Notes under the pieces: model-generated
Told to the model about the DNA's origin: nothing
What the model saw: the letters and a program-made list of their open reading frames with translations, nothing else
Databases searched by the model: none
Made by a program: the position numbers and the translations under genes
Shown here: piece after piece, positions 28,839-31,964 of the stretch
Layout of the letters: each line of letters starts with the position of its first letter
Position numbering within the stretch: the first letter of the stretch is position 1
Origin: CAYZUC01 sp964481705
Lineage (GTDB): Bacteria; Bacillota; Clostridia; Lachnospirales; Lachnospiraceae
Direction: 5' to 3'
Length of the DNA stretch: 31,964 bases
NCBI GenBank assembly: GCA_964481705.1
Contig: CAYZUC010000025.1
Span: forward strand, 1-31,964

Positions 28839-31286
28839 TTATCGAAAATGAATCTCTCCATGCTGCAGGCTTACGGTCACGGTAGCACCCTGCTTTGCAT
28901 TTCCCTTCAATACCTCTTCTGCCAGACCGTCTTCAATCATATTCTGAATAGCGCGACGTAAAGGTCTTGCTCCAAACTTATTATCCGAGCCCTTTTCTAC
29001 AATAAACTTCTTTACCGATGGTGTAATTACAAGCGTGATGTCCATCTGTTCTTTCGCCCGCTTAATCAGATTTGCTGACATAAGTGTGACAATGCTCTTC
29101 ATATTGGCAGCGTTCAATGCATGGAATACAACAATCTCATCAATACGATTGATAAATTCCGGTTTGAAGAGTTTTTTGACCTCATCCATAACACCACTCT
29201 TCATGGTCTCATAATCGCGTTTCTCATCATCTATAGCCATAAAACCAAGCTTTTTCGGATCTATGATCCTCTGTGCTCCGGCGTTGGATGTCATGATAAT
29301 AATAGCATTCTTGAAACTAACCTTGCGTCCTTTTGAATCCGTGATATGACCATCATCCAATACCTGAAGCAAAATATTGAAAACATCCGGATGTGCTTTC
29401 TCGATTTCATCAAACAATACAACAGAATATGGGTTGCGGCGAATTTTCTCACTCAGTTGACCACCTTCGTCAAATCCAACATATCCCGGAGGAGAACCAA
29501 TCATCTTGGCAACACTATGCGATTCCATAAATTCCGACATATCTACACGGATCAAAGCATTCTCAGAACCAAACATCGCCTCAGCAAGAGCCTTCGAAAG
29601 CTCTGTCTTACCCACACCGGTTGGTCCGAGAAACAAGAATGACCCCATTGGTCGGTTTGGATCCTTTAGTCCGACACGGCTTCTTTTAATTGCTTTGGAG
29701 ACAGCGGAAACCGCTTCTTCCTGACCAATCACACGTTTATGGAGAATCTGTTCCAACTGAACCAGACGATTATTCTCTTTCTCTGTAAGCTTACTTACCG
29801 GAATCTTAGTCCATACAGAAACAACATCGGCGATATCATTTTCTTCGACCGTCATAGTCTTACGAAGCTGATTCTGGTTAAACTTCTCTTTCATCCGATT
29901 ATACTTCTGTTCTTTCTTGCGTTGCTCTCTTTGAATCTCTCCCGCTCCGACATAATCCTCAGCCTTAATGGAATGCTCCTTTTGCAGTTCCATGGATTTA
30001 ATCTCCTCTTCCAATGCTTTCATAGCAGGTGGAACCGTCAATGTGCTAATCCGCATTCTGGATGCAGCCTCATCCATGACATCAATTGCTTTGTCCGGAA
30101 GAAAACGATCATTGATATAACGAGAGGACATCTTCACAGCAGCTTCGATTGCTTCCTCAGAAATGTTGACATGATGATGCTCTTCATAACGATATTTAAT
30201 TCCCTTTAGAATCTCAATCGCCTGGGGCTCTGTGGGTTCCTCTACGGTAACAGGCTGAAATCTGCGCTCCAACGCTGCATCCTTTTCAATATACTTGCGA
30301 TACTCGTCCAGCGTCGTAGCACCAATCATCTGGATCTCTCCTCGCGCAAGCGATGGTTTCAAGATATTCGATGCATCAATAGCTCCCTCTGCTCCACCGG
30401 CGCCAATAATTGTATGAAGTTCATCCAGAAACAACAGAATATTGCCATCATCAATTACTTCCTTGATGACTTTCTTAATTCTCTCTTCAAATTCTCCACG
30501 ATACTTACTGCCTGCCACCATACCTGACAAATCCAGAGTTACAACACGCTTACCTGCGATAGTCGGAGGTACTGCCCCTTCTATGATTTTAACAGCAAGT
30601 CCCTCTGCAATAGCAGTCTTACCAACTCCCGGTTCTCCGACCAGACAGGGATTATTTTTTGTCCTGCGCGATAAAATCTGTACTACTCGCATAATTTCGT
30701 CTTGTCGACCGATGACCGGATCCAGCTTATCTTGTCTTGCAAGTGAAGTCAAATCTCGACTATACTGGTCAAGCGTAGGTGTCCCCTTTTCTTTCCCTTT
30801 TTTTGATATCGGACGTCCGTTCTGAAAATCCTCTTTGTATAGATTACCATCCTCTCCCATTGCTATCAAAGTATCAATATACAGTCTCTGGATATTGATT
30901 CCTAACGTATTAAGGAGACGGGAAGCAATGCTCTCACTCTCCTTGATCAGGGAAAGAAGTATGTGTTCTGTACCTACCTGCGCTGCTTTAAAGCGAACGG
31001 CCTCTTTCTGACTACCATCCAATACAGCCTCTGCCCTTGGACTGTAGCCATCACGATCCTCTAAAGCAACTGAATTCCCCGGAGCAATCAGATCAGAGAT
31101 CAACTCCATAAGCTTGTCTTCTTCTACCTTATTATCCATCAGAACACGAGCAGCTACACCGGTCCCCTCGCGAAGAAGTCCCACCAGAATATGCTCACTT
31201 CCGATATAGTTCTGCTTCATCTCTCTGGCCGCGCGTTTCGCAAGCTGCAATGCCCGTTCTGCTTTCTCTGTATAAATATCTGACAT
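28839..31286 (-). CDS. clpC: ClpC, AAA+ unfoldase of the Clp protease
   Basis: ClpC is a HSP100 hexameric ATPase that unfolds proteins and feeds them to ClpP in stress response and regulated proteolysis. The 815-residue product has two Clp_N repeats (about 3-145), AAA+ domain 1 with GEPGVGKT (217-224) and LLFLDE (284-289), a UVR-like coiled middle domain (about 420-465) for adaptor binding, AAA+ domain 2 with GPTGVGKT (554-561) and VVLFDE (622-627), and the C-terminal small domain. The start is the ATG at 31286, 6 nt after GGAGG; the ATG 6 nt upstream abuts the ribosome site. It lies 21 nt after a GntR-type regulator gene. No ctsR, mcsA or mcsB is present in the visible part. Confidence 0.97.
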   Translation of the reverse strand: MSDIYTEKAERALQLAKRAAREMKQNYIGSEHILVGLLREGTGVAARVLMDNKVEEDKLMELISDLIAPGNSVALEDRDGYSPRAEAVLDGSQKEAVRFKAAQVGTEHILLSLIKESESIASRLLNTLGINIQRLYIDTLIAMGEDGNLYKEDFQNGRPISKKGKEKGTPTLDQYSRDLTSLARQDKLDPVIGRQDEIMRVVQILSRRTKNNPCLVGEPGVGKTAIAEGLAVKIIEGAVPPTIAGKRVVTLDLSGMVAGSKYRGEFEERIKKVIKEVIDDGNILLFLDELHTIIGAGGAEGAIDASNILKPSLARGEIQMIGATTLDEYRKYIEKDAALERRFQPVTVEEPTEPQAIEILKGIKYRYEEHHHVNISEEAIEAAVKMSSRYINDRFLPDKAIDVMDEAASRMRISTLTVPPAMKALEEEIKSMELQKEHSIKAEDYVGAGEIQREQRKKEQKYNRMKEKFNQNQLRKTMTVEENDIADVVSVWTKIPVSKLTEKENNRLVQLEQILHKRVIGQEEAVSAVSKAIKRSRVGLKDPNRPMGSFLFLGPTGVGKTELSKALAEAMFGSENALIRVDMSEFMESHSVAKMIGSPPGYVGFDEGGQLSEKIRRNPYSVVLFDEIEKAHPDVFNILLQVLDDGHITDSKGRKVSFKNAIIIMTSNAGAQRIIDPKKLGFMAIDDEKRDYETMKSGVMDEVKKLFKPEFINRIDEIVVFHALNAANMKSIVTLMSANLIKRAKEQMDITLVITPSVKKFIVEKGSDNKFGARPLRRAIQNMIEDGLAEEVLKGNAKQGATVTVSLQHGEIHFR

Positions 31287-31307
31287 AATCATCCTCCATA
31301 ATGTTTA

Positions 31308-31679
31308 CTATTCCGAATACTCATTATATATTTCGTCAATCAGTTCATGAACCTCTTCCCGACTGATGTTCTTCAAACTTGCCTTAGCGAGAAGTACATG
31401 AAGATCTTTTTTCATCTCTGTCATAGCCTGTAGCTTGTCTATATCGATGGCAACAATTGCACCTCGTCGTCTGTCTACTTTTACAAAGCCCTCCTGCTTC
31501 AGGACTGTATAAGCCTTATTTACTGTATGCATATTTATGCCGATATGTTCTGCCAGTTGTCGAACAGATGGCAGTACATCGCCTTCATTTAATTCGGAAG
31601 TCGCTATTCCAACGATAATCTGATTGCGAAGCTGAATGTAGATTGCTTCATCGCTGTTAAAGTCCACTTCTAAAATCAT
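31308..31679 (-). CDS. GntR-family (YtrA-type) regulator ahead of clpC
   Basis: The 123-residue protein is a short GntR repressor of the YtrA subfamily: an N-terminal winged helix-turn-helix (about 12-75, with IYIQLRNQI, LPSVRQLAEHIGINMHTVNKAYTVLKQEGF) and a small helical C-terminal region (82-123) for dimerisation, with no large ligand domain. YtrA-type genes usually stand first in operons that they repress, and here the next gene is clpC, 21 nt downstream. A perfect 10-bp palindrome at 31705-31714, just before the start, could be its operator. In Bacillus clpC is controlled by CtsR, which is a different fold, so this seems an alternative control. Confidence 0.88.
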   Translation of the reverse strand: MILEVDFNSDEAIYIQLRNQIIVGIATSELNEGDVLPSVRQLAEHIGINMHTVNKAYTVLKQEGFVKVDRRRGAIVAIDIDKLQAMTEMKKDLHVLLAKASLKNISREEVHELIDEIYNEYSE

Positions 31680-31704
31680 AGTATCGACCTGCCTTTCTTT
31701 TGTC

Positions 31705-31714
31705 TGTTATAACA
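31705..31714. promoter_or_regulatory. Palindrome upstream of the GntR-clpC unit
   Basis: TGTTATAACA is a perfect 10-bp palindrome located 26 nt before the regulator ATG. A possible promoter on the minus strand is TTGCAT, 16 nt, TAGTAT, just upstream of it, so the palindrome would cover the transcription start. A single palindrome of this size in AT-rich DNA can arise by chance. Confidence 0.35.
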
Positions 31715-31769
31715 ATACTACCACACATAGAATATTATGCAAGTATAGTTTGCAAAATGCCTTCTAATC

Positions 31770-31806
31770 AGAAACGCTGTCTGCATAAGAAGCGGACAGC
31801 GTTTCT
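31770..31806 (-). terminator. Long hairpin after the partial right-end gene
   Basis: AGAAACGCTGTC (31770-31781) pairs perfectly with 31795-31806; three more pairs (one G-U) leave a 7-nt loop. It begins 26 nt after the stop of the partial gene at 31833. Only GTTTCT and no long T-run follows, so it may be a weak terminator. Confidence 0.5.
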
Positions 31807-31832
31807 AAAACCAGATGCATACCGGAATATGA

Positions 31833-31964
31833 TTATAAATCTAAAAATTCAAACTCAAAATCTTCATCAAAATTCTTATTTACGGTCTTCTTTACCGGTG
31901 TCTTCGAAGCATTCGATTTTGTAGAAACCGTTTTAGCAGTACTTGACTTTGAAGAACCCGAAGT
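31833..31964 (-). CDS. C-terminal 43 residues of an unknown gene
   Basis: An open minus-strand frame enters from the right edge and ends in TAA at 31833-31835. It encodes a low-complexity Ser/Thr/Lys-rich stretch (for example SSKSSTAKTVSTKSNASKT) followed by the acidic-aromatic end NFDEDFEFEFLDL. A flexible basic linker with a short acidic docking-like tail is a known style at the end of many proteins, so the family cannot be told. A hairpin follows at 31770-31806. The biased composition supports real coding. Confidence 0.6.
   Translation of the reverse strand, partial: TSGSSKSSTAKTVSTKSNASKTPVKKTVNKNFDEDFEFEFLDL

Noticed and set aside
29121..30825. Several plus-strand frames opposite clpC
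   Set aside because: They are mirror frames of a strongly coding gene, without ribosome sites.

Overview
The window reads as a low-GC Firmicute chromosome, most likely a Lachnospiraceae-type anaerobe (Clostridia). The basis is gene style and strong AGGAGG-type ribosome sites, plus several characteristic genes: a solo pilT, LacI-sensor/GGDEF fusions, a LytTR-DUF3021 pair, a permuted amino-acid ABC protein and the unknown protein beside radA/clpC. A 10-N assembly gap at 3704-3713 says this is a scaffold, possibly metagenomic. There is no rRNA, CRISPR array, intact transposase or prophage.

1-2.7 kb is an AT-rich accessory segment. It holds a type IV toxin-antitoxin pair (AbiEi/AbiEii) whose promoter sits inside a perfect 10-bp inverted repeat, a truncated unknown gene downstream, and a possible 43-codon gene upstream. 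2.7-4.9 kb is the uracil uptake and salvage unit uraA-upp, with the gap inside uraA. 5-8.6 kb, minus strand, has a hexapeptide acetyltransferase, an amino-acid ABC protein (permuted substrate-binding part fused to a permease) and pilT, probably one transcript ending in a strong terminator, then a small zinc-ribbon gene. Two copies of a TGAAAC..GGGGACGGGG repeat flank pilT; one supplies the last codons of the ABC gene.

8.7-10.8 kb, plus strand, has an SDR oxidoreductase and an unknown membrane-anchored protein. 10.9-12.9 kb, minus strand, has an unknown protein, a voltage-gated potassium channel and a GNAT acetyltransferase.

13.0-26.6 kb is an almost unbroken minus-strand run. In transcription order: a LacI-like sensor fused to a diguanylate cyclase, a YhhN-type lysoplasmalogenase, a terminator or attenuator hairpin, LytTR regulator, DUF3021 membrane protein, guanine deaminase, DUF3160 lipoprotein, a membrane-anchored CapA-type metallophosphatase overlapping it by 71 nt, an OmpR-type two-component pair, then an MacB/FtsX-type ABC transporter behind its own promoter with 11-bp-spaced direct repeats. 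The second half looks like a cell-envelope sensing and response module.

26.7-32.0 kb holds tRNA-Trp with its own promoter and terminator (plus strand), and, on the minus strand, a GntR regulator followed by clpC, a conserved unknown protein, and radA. A GntR regulator occupies the place where ctsR sits in Bacillus-type clpC operons. The window ends in the last 43 codons of another minus-strand gene.
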